From: Gymnorhina tibicen
Taxonomy: Eukaryota; Chordata; Aves; Passeriformes; Artamidae
Length of the DNA: 64,000 nucleotides
Direction of reading: 5' to 3'
NCBI GenBank assembly: GCA_013399875.1
Contig: VXAZ01002116.1
Coordinates: 227,736-291,735 of the forward strand
Part shown: piece by piece, positions 24,159 to 37,100 of the stretch
How positions within the stretch are numbered: position 1 is the stretch's first letter
Layout: each line of letters starts with the position of its first letter
Program-made: the position numbers and the translations under genes
The notes under the pieces: model-generated
What the model was told of the DNA's origin: nothing
The model's input: the letters and a program-made list of their open reading frames with translations, nothing else
Databases searched by the model: none

Positions 24159-26497
24159 TCAGATTTATTTTAACTTTGTTCCAGGTTTCAATTTTTGTTA
24201 TGCTATGAGTGTGGGTTCTTCCTTCACCTTGGCTGTATTCTTGATGTATAGAACCAGCAGTTTAAAAGTCCTGACTTGCTGTCATTTAAAGTTTTTATAA
24301 AACATCTTAGTGTTTCTCTTGGGCTTTTTTCATCCGTGACCAAACTTCTCATTATGTCAGCTAAAGAAATAGTGTGGCTCCTCCATGTCAGCACCAGAAT
24401 GGGAGGGCTATGGGTGAGTTCGGCTGTGGCACAGGTAACTGAGGGGTGGGGAGGGAGTGAATGCTTGATTTGGAGAAGCTGTCAAGGGTGTGTGGTGGTA
24501 TGGCATGGGGGAGCCAGGGAAGGAAGAGCCTGGGGGAGAGAGGTAGTGGGGTCAGGATGAGAATATGTTTGGAAATGCTGACCCAGGGAAAATATCAGTG
24601 CAAGACTTGATGGCTGGGCTAACAGGTAGATGAGCAGCACCTTCTGAGGACAAGCCCAGATGACAGCACCTGCTGCTGGATATTTCCAGATTGGAGCTAC
24701 ATAGCTGGACACCTGGACTGGTGGTAGAGATGACTGCAGTGGCCATGCAGAGGTGTTACAGTGTGGGGGCTTTCCATTCCCTCATCTCTCTACTGTGTGT
24801 GTGGATCAAGCCTACCAGTGTCCGTGCTCTTAGCAACAATTTGAGTGAATAAATATTGCTGCTTTTCAAGTTTTAAAGGGGAATGAAGTAAGCAGAAGTG
24901 TGGCATTACCTGCATCTGGATACATGTGTTGTCAGAGAGTGCAAAGTGCAAACAAAAATAGTGAGGTGAGGATGGGGGAGCTGGAGGTGGAGGTGTTGCA
25001 AGAACTGTGCTGTGCTGCAAAATGTTCCTGCCACTGACAGTGTTATTCAGTGATAATGTCTTGGCACGCTACTTTTAGCTACTGGTTCATCCTATTCCTC
25101 CTCTCTTTTCCTGTTGTAATTCCAGAATGGCTCTGGGCAGAGAAGATGAAGGCAGAATTGGAGGTGTGTGACATACTCTACACTGCAAGCCTGAAGTGTG
25201 TCAAGCGTTGAAAGGATTAGTGTATTGCTCTAAGTTCCTGTGCGTAGTTGAGACTCCAGATAAAATGAGGGAAACATTGTCTGGGTGGTCCAAGGGCAGC
25301 TCACAGGGGTAAAACTTGTCTCCTGGCTCCTTGTCACACAAGATATCTTTCCTCATAAGTGGTGTCCCTGGCTTGGTTCCCACGGTGGCACAGCCAGAAC
25401 CAGTGCTGTGAGGTGGGGAAAGTCTCCCTTTGCCATGAACTGTTCCATACCTGCAGGATCTGCAGCATCAGCAGGGCTTTGTTAGCACAGTGGATAGCTG
25501 GTCACAGCAACCTGTCAGTCAGGCTTGTCACAAAGGGTGTTCTGCACCGGCAAAGATCATCATGGTGATGTAAATCATGCCAGGGACTTGCTCTCTCCTC
25601 ACTAGGCTCAGCAGGTAGTTCACACACACTAGATTGCACCAGCTGGAGTATTAGATCCTAGAAATGCATTCCTGCTGAGAAACACTTCTTACCAAAGCAG
25701 AGTTAACCTCTGGTGACTGCTGTAAGCTCCCACACTGGGCCGGTGCAATGTCAGGCAGCCCCAGACACAGCAACATGCCTCACCTTCCCTGCTGGCTGAA
25801 GACAGCCTTTCTTGTAGGGCTGAGAAGCTGAACCTTTCTTTCTGTTTGGATTTATTTATTTTTTAAAACAGAGGGATTTCTGGAAAAAAAGCACATGGGC
25901 TCTAATGTGACCCTTCCGTGTTTCTGTGCAGTGCGGACCTTCTTATTTCCTGAATGGCTTGCTCTGCACTCCATTTAACTCACACTCTGGATTTCATCCA
26001 AGTACATTCTGTTTCTTGATACGAGGCCAGGCTTTGCTGAGTTGTGGTGCCATTTTCTTCTGCCTGCTCTCCTCCCAGTTCCTCTATTATCATTCTCATT
26101 GCTGAGCGTTACTGGCACCCCTCAGCCAAAGAGAAGAGCAGAGCCCAGCCCCATGCCTGCTACCGACTGCAGTCGGAGCAGGCGAGCTGGAACTGCAGTG
26201 AATGACTTCTCCAGTGAGCCTGTTGGTTGAGCTGTCCCCAGCTCAGCCTGTCACTGAGAGGTATGTCTGAAATCAGCTGAAGCAGAAAACATTTGAACTC
26301 TACACCCTGCCAAATAGCTTCCAGATGTGTAAGATGTAGCCTTGCTGTGGACTCTGACTGTAGCTCTGCCAACATATGTCTGCACATTTCTAGTGCACAG
26401 GGAACATGAAAGTAGATATTTTACAACATCTGCTGCCTTTTCCTAGTTCTCCCTCCCTGCTTTTTGCAGTCCTTTTCCTATATTTCATCCTTCAAGT
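24159..26497. other. No recognised gene or repeat
   Basis: Only short open frames with no recognisable domain. A purine-rich GGTGAGGATGGGGGAGCTGG-like patch lies near 24960-24995. Nothing here resembles a known repeat or RNA gene. Confidence 0.5.
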
Positions 26498-26688
26498 ATT
26501 AAAAAAAAAAAAAGCTACAAGTCTTTCTACTGATTTATTGAATTCTCTTGAATCCTCTTTGCACATTTTGTACCTTTTTGTGNCCTAATTTTGATCTTTA
26601 AAAATTAAAAAAAAAAAAAGCTACAAGTCTTTCTACTGATTTATTGAATTCTCTTGAATCCTCTTTGCACATTTTGTACCTTTTTGTG
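26498..26688 (+). repeat. Exact 85-bp direct duplication around a single N
   Basis: The segment 26498-26582, beginning ATT plus 13 A residues and then GCTACAAGTC, recurs without a visible mismatch at 26604-26688, an offset of 106 bp. Even the 13-A homopolymer has the same length in both copies. An unresolved base (N) lies at 26583, immediately after copy one. The intervening bases 26584-26603 are unique and T/A-rich. Identical homopolymers and an N at the junction point to two contig ends covering the same locus that were joined instead of merged. A genuine very recent tandem duplication is the alternative. Confidence 0.9.
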
Positions 26689-27227
26689 CCAGCAGTGTGG
26701 TAAAAAGGGAGGGAAACAGAGAGACCTTGTTCTCCTGCCTGGAGATCAAACCAGTGCCCAGGTCATTTAATTATTTCTGTATTGATTCAAGGTGTTTTTC
26801 TTGCAGAATCAAATAATACAGTAGTATCAAATTCTATTGAAAAGGTGCTTTGATAAAAACAGGGATTTATCTTGCTTTCACAGTAACAACTACTTCCTTA
26901 ATTCTGCAGTCACCTGCAGAGCTGTCCAGAAGAGGGAAGGGAGAGAGCAGAGAGGCTAAGGATTAGGTTAAATGTGAAAGTGATAATACATCTTATTTGA
27001 AAATAAAGAAAATTATTGGGTTTTAAAATCTTACTTTTAAAGTACTCTTTTGGTTAAGAAAAAAATAAAATAGAAACCTTCTTTCTATGTTGTTCCCAAA
27101 TAAAACAGGGTAGATAACCCTGTCTCTTTTGGTTTGCTCTGCCTTCTTATCTCTGACTCCGCAAGTCGTGGTTGCTTGCTGACCTTTGTTTCTACCCCAA
27201 AACCTGTGTCTTTTTAAAGAAATAATT
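26689..27227. other. No recognised gene or repeat
   Basis: AT-rich sequence with short A-runs and no supported feature. Confidence 0.5.
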
Positions 27228-27343
27228 GCCTTTGGAGCCCATGACTGTGTTGGTGTCATTTGTTCTTGAAAGTTAACCAGAACCAGGCCTGGGATATATT
27301 TTGATGAGAGACCACCTGGGAATCACAGAAGCCATCTACAAAC
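27228..27343 (+). pseudogene. 5S rRNA-derived relic (SINE head or 5S retropseudogene)
   Basis: About 116 bp follow the order and spacing of vertebrate 5S rRNA (about 120 nt). The clearest part is TTGATGAGAGACCACCTGGG at 27301-27320, which agrees at 17 of 20 positions with the internal-promoter C-box region of 5S (TGGATGGGAGACCGCCTGGG). Upstream, GAAAGTTAACCAG aligns with GGAAGCTAAGCAG (the A-box region), CCAGGCCTGG with the GGGCCTGG stem, and GCCTTTGG at the start with GCCTACGG. The first third is the most diverged. It is too decayed to be a working 5S gene. Ancient amniote SINEs of the SINE3/AmnSINE type carry a 5S head, so this may be one. I do not recognise the rest of such a SINE downstream, and a dispersed 5S pseudogene is equally possible. 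Confidence 0.6.
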
Positions 27344-28075
27344 ACCAGGGAGTTGTGGTCAAACTCCTGGCACGTAGTAGACCACAGGAATCTAATGAGG
27401 GGAAAGACTTCATTTGGTCTCATCATCACTGCTGAGTTGACTGATAGGACTGAAATGCAGCAATACTCACACACCTATTTCTGTCTTCTTGCTGTGACAA
27501 ACTGGTGTGTGAGTTGCCTGTCAGTCAACTCATTGGACTTCTACAGATGAAAATGTGAAATGGAGGTTATCTGTGTGATTGTGCATATCACAGAGCTGGT
27601 GGAGGGAGACAGGGAGATGCGGTAAGATGGAAAAATGTGTTTCCTATTTAGTCTGCCTATGTTATAGACTGCCTTCTTTTGTGATCCTCAGTTTGGAGCA
27701 GTCAGTACAGCAATGTTCATGTTTTGCTACAATATTTGCAATGAATATGCCCAGGTGACACTTGGCCCTGAAGCAACTCATAATTCTGTTGGAACAATAT
27801 CCCTGAGACGTGCAGTTCTCACCAGCACTCTGTTTAGCCAGATGTGCAAGCATGTCCCTGGTTTTGGGCAGGTGTCTCACTGACATACTTTGCACCAAGC
27901 ATGTATGGAGGGACCTAAAAGATCCCATCTGTTCTAGCCTGGCAGCTAACCTGAAGGGATGGTCTCTCTCTTGCAGGCTTTTGATGACTGTGGGGGTCTT
28001 TTCATAGAGCATTTTGTGCAGTGGAAGCCTCACCTTCTGCTGCTTGAGGATGTATGGAGCAGACCTGGTTATAAA
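27344..28075. other. No recognised gene; possible unrecognised repeat body
   Basis: This lies between the 5S-like relic and a CR1-type tail. It may contain the body of whichever element owns either end, but I cannot match it to a family. The antisense 139-codon frame at 27662-28081 shows no known domain. Confidence 0.4.
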
Positions 28076-28156
28076 CCTCATTTAATCTAGCCTAAAGCAG
28101 TTTGACTTGATGACCATAAAGGTCTTTCCCAACCTAAATGATTCTATGATTCTCTG
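28076..28156 (+). mobile_element. Short CR1-type 3' tail
   Basis: The sequence TTTGACTTGATGACCATAAA followed by GGTCTTTCCCAACCTAAATG and ATTCTATGATTCT is the standard 3' terminus shared by CR1 LINEs and the CR1-mobilised SINEs of birds. Only about 80 bp are recognisable. Whether the owner is a severely 5'-truncated CR1 or a SINE whose tRNA-like head has decayed cannot be decided from the sequence alone. Confidence 0.8.
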
Positions 28157-31100
28157 AAAGCTGTTTTATTGCTATGTTTTTTAAGTGATTGGTTTCTTAA
28201 ATTGGCTTCAGATAGTTGAGATGTTTCTATACCTCAACTAAAGATGATTAGGGCAAGGTATGAACAGGATACTGAAGAAAGAAGGTTTTAAGAACTAACA
28301 GAATGGTCTCAGTTCACCCCTTCTTCCTCGGGTGCTACAGATAGAGTAAAAGGGAGGCCCTGATGTTGGCTGCTGCTTCATCTCTTGATGTGATTTATCT
28401 GTGTGTCAAAACTGGGAAGATCTGGATGAAACAGCTTTGCTTTTACAGAGATCTGCTCCTCAGCAGTTTAAATCTTAGAGACAATTTTATGTTGTGAAGC
28501 GTCTGGAAGTCTCCTTGGCCCCTTTCCAGCTCATTGCCCCGTGGAACATCTTCCTCTGAGTGCCCCCAGTGAGTGACCTCTGACACCGTGCCTACAGGAT
28601 GAAGCAAAGCATCTCAGGTTCAAAGCTCCCAGGCTCCTCTTGCAATCCCTGCCTAAGTATTACTTGAACAGGGAAAGAGAACAGGCCAGTACAGCCATGC
28701 CTTGTCAGCTGCAGAGGATACGACTTCATTTAATAAACAGTACTTCTGATAAAATTCTGTGCGTCAACATCACCATCTCTGCCAGCGCCCTGCTTGCAAT
28801 ATCTGCGTGACAATCAAGGTAACTTTTGTAAGCACAGTACAGATCAAAGAGCAGATAGCAAAGGAAGCTAGACTTGCTTCAGTCTTTGTGTCTGTCTGCT
28901 CTTCACTTTACTCAATTAGTTTTGGATCTGACTTTTTTCATTCACAAGTCATCTCTTTGATCTACTGCCTCGAGTACACCCTAAGCCACTCTGTCTTCCT
29001 TCTCAGTTTCTTAGGCTTGTATTATTGCTCCCTGATGGCTCTGATCGCACATTTTTAGCTGCTCCAGGCCTTCCTGATATTCCCAGTGAAACTACAACAA
29101 TCCTCTCTCTTCAATCATTCTTAGGTGTAAATTTGATCTCTATGTTTGTCTGCCAGCTGACTTCTCTGGAGATTTCCATACCCCACAGCTCTGTGTGCGG
29201 AGACTGAACATGGACACAGTGTGAAAACGGGAGATTACAACAAATTCATATCTGAAATGATGACTGTTTGCAAATGCAAAATTTTCATATGTTGTGTATG
29301 ATGTTCAATAAACCCTACAGCAAACTCCATGTCGCTCCCCAGTCTCACAGGACTGATCTCCCAGGTGTTCTGGGACCTACAGGAGTTGGTAAGGGTAATG
29401 ATGCAGGACAGCAGGTATGGGACCCTTGACTCTGTCTTCTGCTAGGTGGTTTTGGACTGACAGGAGGCGAAAAGACATTACCATTAGTGGAAACAAAATC
29501 CTGCGCTAACCTTCTTTGTACTTTTTGCGTTTATCAGACACTGACTGTTTCAGGGAGGGACTGACCAGACTTCCTCTTAGGACTCGGTGAGTAGAGTGGT
29601 TAGCTAATTTTCCAGAGGGTGGACTGCATGACATCCACCTTGGTCACTGACATCATGGTCAGCTGCAGTCTGTGATGTAATGTCTGTTGCCTTAGAGGGT
29701 AGCAGGTCCAACTCAAAATGGAGCAAGTATTGCAAGTCAGAGGATTTTAAACCTGTGATAATAAATCCATGTCATTTACATTATTATATTGCTATCATAT
29801 GTTTATTATTTTGAATAATAATTTACATTAAAATCCATGTTACTTTCATGATCAGTGCAGCCTTTTGTATTTCAGCTATGGTGGTTGAGGCACTTGTGAG
29901 TAGAGGTACCACTTTTTCAGTCCGTACAAGTCCATCAGACTGAATGTTTGCAGCATGGTTTGACTACCAGTGAAACACAAGGCACTTGAATACGCTTGAA
30001 TATTCAATATTAATGATCAGAAATCTCTATCATAACTATATGGAGACTTTTCGTTTTACCTTGGTTCTTCCATGACAAGGGGAGAGTTTTAGAAAAAGAA
30101 CAAGCCACCACAGGCAGCAAAGAGCTGACTCGAAACATTTTTTTTTTTTTGGAGGGAGTTGGTGCTACGTTTTTCCTGAGGTGGTGGATGATTGCTCTTG
30201 AGAAGACGATGTTCTTGCACAGCTGGTGGAATTATGACAGACTGATTACTGAAACTACATAGGTCTGAATTTTACTGCCTTTGTATATCAGGGCTTATGG
30301 ATGTTCCCATTTAAAGTCCTGGGTAATTGGATAGCTAGCACATGTAAAATGCACGAGGAGTGAAACTCCTGCATATAAGAAGCCGTCAGCTCAAATGCTC
30401 CTGAGGCTTATGGGCATCTGCACCTTGAAGTGTTGATTTGGTTTATTATTTGGGGAACACATGCCATTTAATGTCATGACCTCTGTCAGTAGCTTCATAA
30501 ATGTATTCAGTCTGATATAAATTATGGTCCACTTAATTATTGTTATTGTTGCACATATGGAATGGATGTATAATCCAGGTTTTTACAAGTAAGTGCACAG
30601 CCTGCTGTTTGGTGGTATTCAAAAGTACAGTGGGCAAATGCCCAGAGCAAATCTGTTCAAGTTGCAGTTTACATGATTAGGAAATACTGAACGTAGAAAT
30701 ACCTATTTCCTTATACAGAAAGAAGAAAAATCTTATATAACTTCTTACCAGCTGTAGCCTCAGCAAATGAACAGTGGCCTTGCCTGAACTAGCTTTGAAC
30801 TTAACCCCGAGATATTCATAAAAAGTCTTGAGGGGAATATGATAGCATGTTCCACTTCAAGAACAGAGCAGTCCAGCCTCTCAGTTAGGTAAAATAATGC
30901 TCAGCTAAAAAGCATGGAAGGATTTACTGGAAAAACAACAAATAGTCCAGGTTCAAGGTGTTCTGTGGTCTTGAAAACAAACAGAAAAAAAGCACTTCAA
31001 AATAATCCCCACTTCGTCCTTGAAGCCCTGAAATGCAAAATGCAAATAAAATTTCTAGAACTTACTCAATAATTACACAATAATTTATAACTAGAAAAAC

Positions 31101-34100
31101 AGACAGCAAATGAATTGCCAGGGATTTCAGAGAAGAACATGAATGGCTTAGAGTGCAAATGAAAATAAACAGCGAGACCTCGCTTTATAAATGTTCTACA
31201 TTTTTCCTTGAAAAAAAAAAAACGTTCAGAGAAAGAGAAGAATGGATGGGGCATGATGGGTCTTCTGGCCTTGGGGAGAAGAGTGGACAGAGAAATGGCA
31301 AAGATGAGCAGTTTCTTTGGATCAAATATTTTTAAATCTTTCTTTAGATAAACCTGTTTAAAACTTTCTAATAGTTATTTTTTATTATTTTGTGAAAAAC
31401 TCCATATTGTAGCAATGGTCCTGTCTGCTCCAGTGGCAGACGACCAAAAGGAGAGGTTTATTCATCTGTTCCATCCCTTTTCTCAGGTCCCAAGTGCCAC
31501 ACAAAAGAAGTGTGATACTTTGCTAAATCAGCAGAGACCTGATTTGAAAGATGGGTTTACATTTCCTTAGTATTATGTGCCTGCCCTAACAGAACATTTA
31601 TGTATTTATTTATGTGTATTTCATGTGTAATTACACCTTTCCTCCATCTCACTGAAGCTTTACCTTGCCTTCTCATCCTCAAGGAATTTTAAGCAATCAG
31701 TTACTGGTAGACTCTTTTTCATTCCCTCTTCAGTCTTTACACTGCCCACTGCCCATTTTTAGAATCAGGACGAAGTCAGAAAAAACAGTCTCTGGAGTCC
31801 TGCGAGCTCGTTGCTGGTCTTTTGTAATAGTGTAATTGTCACACTTTTCTGTAAATTCCTAAATGTACTAAGCTTTTGTTTTGTGCAGTGTTGGAAACTT
31901 TAGTCAGCTTCTTCAGGAATTTTTGAAACACTGAGTAATTACAAAATATAAGGGAGAGGATTTACAGGGATATGTATCATTTATGTGCAGACTGAGATTA
32001 TGAATTTGGCTTATTGGTATTATCCTTTCAGTTAATGAAGACTATGTTTTTTTTAACAAATGAGAAGAAGTACACACTGAGTACAGCTCTTAGTATATCC
32101 GAAGACTGTAATTCCAAGGAATTAGGCATTCAGAAAGCCCCATCTCTTCCCAATTTCCGCTCCAAACCCTTTCACCTGACTTAGTGTCTCCAAAGTCCGG
32201 TTCCACAAAACTAATATTCCAGTCTCTTCTTTCACAATATGTGGAAACTTTCAGGTGGAATGGCTTAGCCTTGACCTCTTTTGCAATTTAATGCCTTGTA
32301 AGGCAGCTCAAAAATGTTTTTTATTATATAGAAAGTGATTTCCTTGCTCCTTCAACTGAATCTGAAATGAGCATGGCAAATCCAGTGCTTTAATAAGGAA
32401 CGTTATTGTCTTTCCTTATGAAATTCATCTCCTGGCAGCCATTAGGATCTTTCAGCAAACACTACCAAAATGGCATTCTCTATGCATCTAAGGGCTTGAT
32501 CAGCAATTGCTGCACAAAATCTTGTATAGCCTCAAGGATATCACAGCCCTGCCAGAGAGTAAATTGACAGAGACGTGCTTGTTCAACTTGCTTGTGCCTA
32601 AAGACCTAAAAATGAGCTTTGCTCTGTAAATGAGGTTTCTTTTAACTGGAAACGAGGGGTTTTAGCTCTGCACGTCAGATAGCCATAAACAAGAGCATAA
32701 GGAACACGTTTTGGAATATAATTTGTTTCTGACCACTGCTGGAACAAACAGGTTGCCATGATCTTTCCAATATGCTTTCAGCCAAAAGGTATTTGCCTCC
32801 ATATATTGTTAGACAAATGTCATCTAAATCAGACTTAATTGATTTCCCAGAATTCAGGGATGGGATGTGCATTTCTGGTACTTCCCAGAAGACTTCTTTT
32901 CAGCAAACCTTGATAATATTACATACTTCATTATGAAGGCTTATTTTCATTTATGGAAGATGGTGTACAAATAATTGCCATTTATTAAGAGATGCAAGAA
33001 CATTTCAGTGTGGGTTGTTGCTCTCAGATATATACAATATTCACCACTTTGCGTTGTGCATTTCCTAGAATGCAGACTAAATGTCTCTCCTTCAGAGCAG
33101 AGGAGATACTGAATAGCAGGGCAGCGAACAGACCCATGTCTCTTTTTATTTTTATTCTCTCTCCTCCCCTTCCCCACCCCCGCACCCCATGGCTGGTAAT
33201 GCTCAGCCACAGGATATGAGAAATTAAATCTGAATATACACTTATGCATATTTATATGCCTATCATTTCCTAGTCATGCACATGTTGCCTCAAGTACTTT
33301 GCCCAAAGAATTTTTGATTAGCCAAAGAGCACACATATCTCAGCTCTACCCAAATAGCCGACATCTCCTGGATGTCTGCTTTGTCTGGTTAAAAAGAAAG
33401 AAAAGCCTTATTCAGGATTAGGAATTCAGAGCCAAGTTCCGAAGAGGTAGTAAAAGAGCATTTTCTAAATCCTCTTCTGTACAGGAGGCCCTAACTTCTC
33501 TTCATTCACATGAATGACTGTGAATTTCAACTAATGAGCCTGATTGACAAAAACAAAAGAAAAAAGGTAGAAACTGACATGCTAGTAGTAAATCCAATTA
33601 GGAAACACCAGCAGGAATATACATTGGAGTCACAGGGAATAACTTCATAGGATCTTACCTTCACCAGAGTGTCTAATAATCCTGTTCTCTGTGGAGTCAT
33701 ATTCCCTGAAATAGGTTGTTTATAGTAGGTTATAGTCAGGTTTCCTTCACAGCGAAATTTTCACAATTAAATGCTTCAAAACCAGCTCTAGTCCAAATAC
33801 ATATCACTTTGGTGGACAGGCTGGACAGTCCTAACTAGTAATCATCACTTTAGTCTTTTGGCTTGAGTGGTAGGGACTTTGGGACTAAAACTGTTGATTT
33901 GAGGTGATGCCAGCAGGTCTGTAGTGGATAGACAAATATATCCCCTGGAAGAACAGAGTATTTACTTACCCTTAGTCTTTTCTCTACCTCAGTCATGACA
34001 TTGGACATGCAGAGAAAGACCCAGGTGTCCTTTTCTGCAGAACAGAAGAGGGGGGAAGATACGTGCCTGCAGCTGGGCCAGCCTGCAGAAGCTCCCTGCC

Positions 34101-37100
34101 CAGAGTGCATGTATGCCTGGTTTTTAGTATGTGTTCTGTCTAGGTTTGCATTTGCCACTGTGTGCTTAAATCAGATAGGCTGCCTTGCAAGCATCCAGCC
34201 TGCATCACCTCCTTTTCAAAACAACCAAATTATAATCAAACTGTAAGTATGGTAGGAGATTCTTGGGCAGGAATATCTGTGTTCCCCTAGATGTGCCTTT
34301 AATTTACTCACTTTATGAAGAAAAAACATTTAAACCTTTAATCTAACTGATTATGATGTCTGAGAGGCTCGTCCCATGCATGTAATTTTGGAGGGCTTTT
34401 TGAAGAATGTGTGGGATCTCTGTTGGATAATAATTTTTGGAAAAAAAAAGAAAACTTTTTTCTGTAGAATTTATCTTTCTTTTTTCCTTTTTGATTGGCT
34501 TATAATTACATGTCTGCATAATTTACAGGCTCTTATTCACTCAAAGATACTAGGGTAGTATGGATTCCTGAGTTTCTAGCCCTGCAAAATGTAGCTCATT
34601 TATTTTAATGACTGGATCATCTAGCCTGTTAATGGGATGGTCAGGCTCTTGCAATGAAATGCAGTAGCATCAGCAAGGGCTTTTCCCCAAACATTTGTCT
34701 TTACCTAAAAATATTGGTGTTGTAAAGCTCCTGTTGAGTGGTTGGATGTGGTCACTGAGTTGTTGGTGTTGTCATTGGTGACTGCTTTTCTTCTGTAAAA
34801 TGTAAAATTTTTGCAAATATTCTTTTGTTGTATGTGTCTTTTTAAAAATAGCTGCACCCTGCAATTTGCATAAACAGCAGTGCAAACAGCAAACACTGGG
34901 GTGGAGCGGATACCCACACACCCTGATTTGATTACTGTTGGGTCTGGAGGGCCTTTTTACTTTACCAATTTTGCATTTCTATATGGCATTTTTCTGACAT
35001 AATATTGGTAGAAAAATGTGGTAAATCAGTGGGACAAAAAGTCTGGTTACCAACAGAGCAGACCATGCAGCTGTTGCAGAGCTGTGGGCTAGCTGCAGGT
35101 GAAGTCATAAGAGGAATTTTTGTCAGAACCTTGAGGCTTAAATCTTAGAAATTTCCTGGGTATTGCACAAAGCACCTGAGTTGGCACAGGGCTTCCTAAG
35201 GGGTAATATGCTTGGTAAGAGAGAAACCTGAAAAAATGTATTTTCTAAGATTGTGACAGTGAACTTTGGATTGGCAAACTAATCCAGGACACAGCGAGAT
35301 GTCTTCAAAAACTGTGGTGAAAAAACAGACCACAGGAAAGGAATATATGCAGCCATGCCAGCAGGAGGAGGAGGGTCACAGACACCAACCCACAGAGAAC
35401 TGGAGGCTGCAGAAGGGTGTGAGTACAACTGTAGTTTCCTCCCAGTGAGAAATAGAGAATTTAAGGGTCTCTGTGACTCTTGTGCTGTCCGTCAGCAGGA
35501 GACTCCTGCAGCCTGTGGGCGATGCTGCTGAGCAGTCAGGGCTGCCCCACAGGCAGCAGTCCCATCAGGCATTGTTTTCCAAGAGACGGGGTACCATAGG
35601 AAGGAGAACCTCTTAGCAGGGCTATTGGTTAGTTATTCTTAGAGATGGTGAGCATGAGTAAGGCTCTCTCTATTTTTTTTTTTTCTGCATATCTCTTCTG
35701 TGAAATTTGCTGCTTACTGTGCTAAATTACACTTTTAGACTGGAGACCTCAGAAGATAAACCTTCTGATTTTAGGGTATATGCAGCTACTACAGAGGAAA
35801 AGAACAGCCACGATATGTTTTGTGATTCATACAGTGTTCCTTTGTTCCTTCAGGCTCTGCCTGCAAGGTTTAAAATGTCTAGCACGTAGTTGTGCTTTTG
35901 CTTTTCTTGATTTCTATGGAGTCTGGGGTATTCCATATGAATGCAGCTAAGCTCAGAGTGCTAGCAAAATATGTTACTCTCCAGAATACAAGTTAGTTTA
36001 AAAAAGGATATACGTATATGCACGTATGAGAGATGCAATGCAGCCATGCTTTCTGGTTGTTGCTCTGAAGTGTGCACATCAGAACAAGTGAGTTTGTTTT
36101 ATGCATCCCAAGAGAGGTCTTTTGCGGTGTTTGAGGTATGTGCTGAAAGACCTCATTGATGATGCAAACACTTCAGCTATAATTTACTCATAAAAAAGCT
36201 CAGAATAGGAAGGTCTGTAGGAAATTGATTTTCTTTAATTCCTTTGTGAAGTGTCATGTGGAATATTGATCACTTTGGCATGAGTGATTTAAATCTCCCT
36301 CCGGCGTCTACTGGAAGGCAAACAGGTTTTCATCTGAGATTTTTTTTTTTGGTTGAAATCTTGTGCTTGTCATTTGAATATTAAGATGTTTGGGATGTTC
36401 ACAGACCCAAAGGTAGGGAAAGAGTTGCCACTTAAACTGCTGGAGAACTATTGTTTCATGAGATATTATGCCATATACAAGTTTTAATATATACAGTTTT
36501 AATGGCTTTGCAGTGAATGACTAGAAACACATTGTGGAAGTATTACTCTAGATACATTATGTTCTGTCACTGGAGAAGGATCAAGGTGACTCAAGGTTCT
36601 CTTATAATTAGCTTTATTAAGATTCTTCACTACTAAAACTTACCAGTTTGGAGCATATTTTGCAACTAATATTAATGATGAGAAATACAGTAGTGGAAAA
36701 TCCCTGTGAAAGAATAAATCTGTTTTAAAATATATTTATATTATATTTTTACAAGTAAGTTACAGTTCTGTGTTAGAGATGAATTTTTCCAAAATTTTTT
36801 TTTTCTCCCCTGACCTCACAGGCAGTGAAGCTAAATTCATGAGTGCATAAAGTGCTAGGTGCTCTCTGGGTGAAAGGAGCGATAGAACTGTAAAGTACCT
36901 TATTTGCTTGGTATTTATAGGGAGTTATTACTTTGGTCCAACACATTATTAGTGAGTTTTTGGAAATTACACTGAGTGATTCACTGGGAATCAAACAATA
37001 GTAAATAATGTCTGTTTAAACTTGCTGTCTTGTGAGGAATATTTTGACTTAAAAAGAGGTAGAGATCTGCCTAAATAACATATATTTTTAGAAAATGTTA

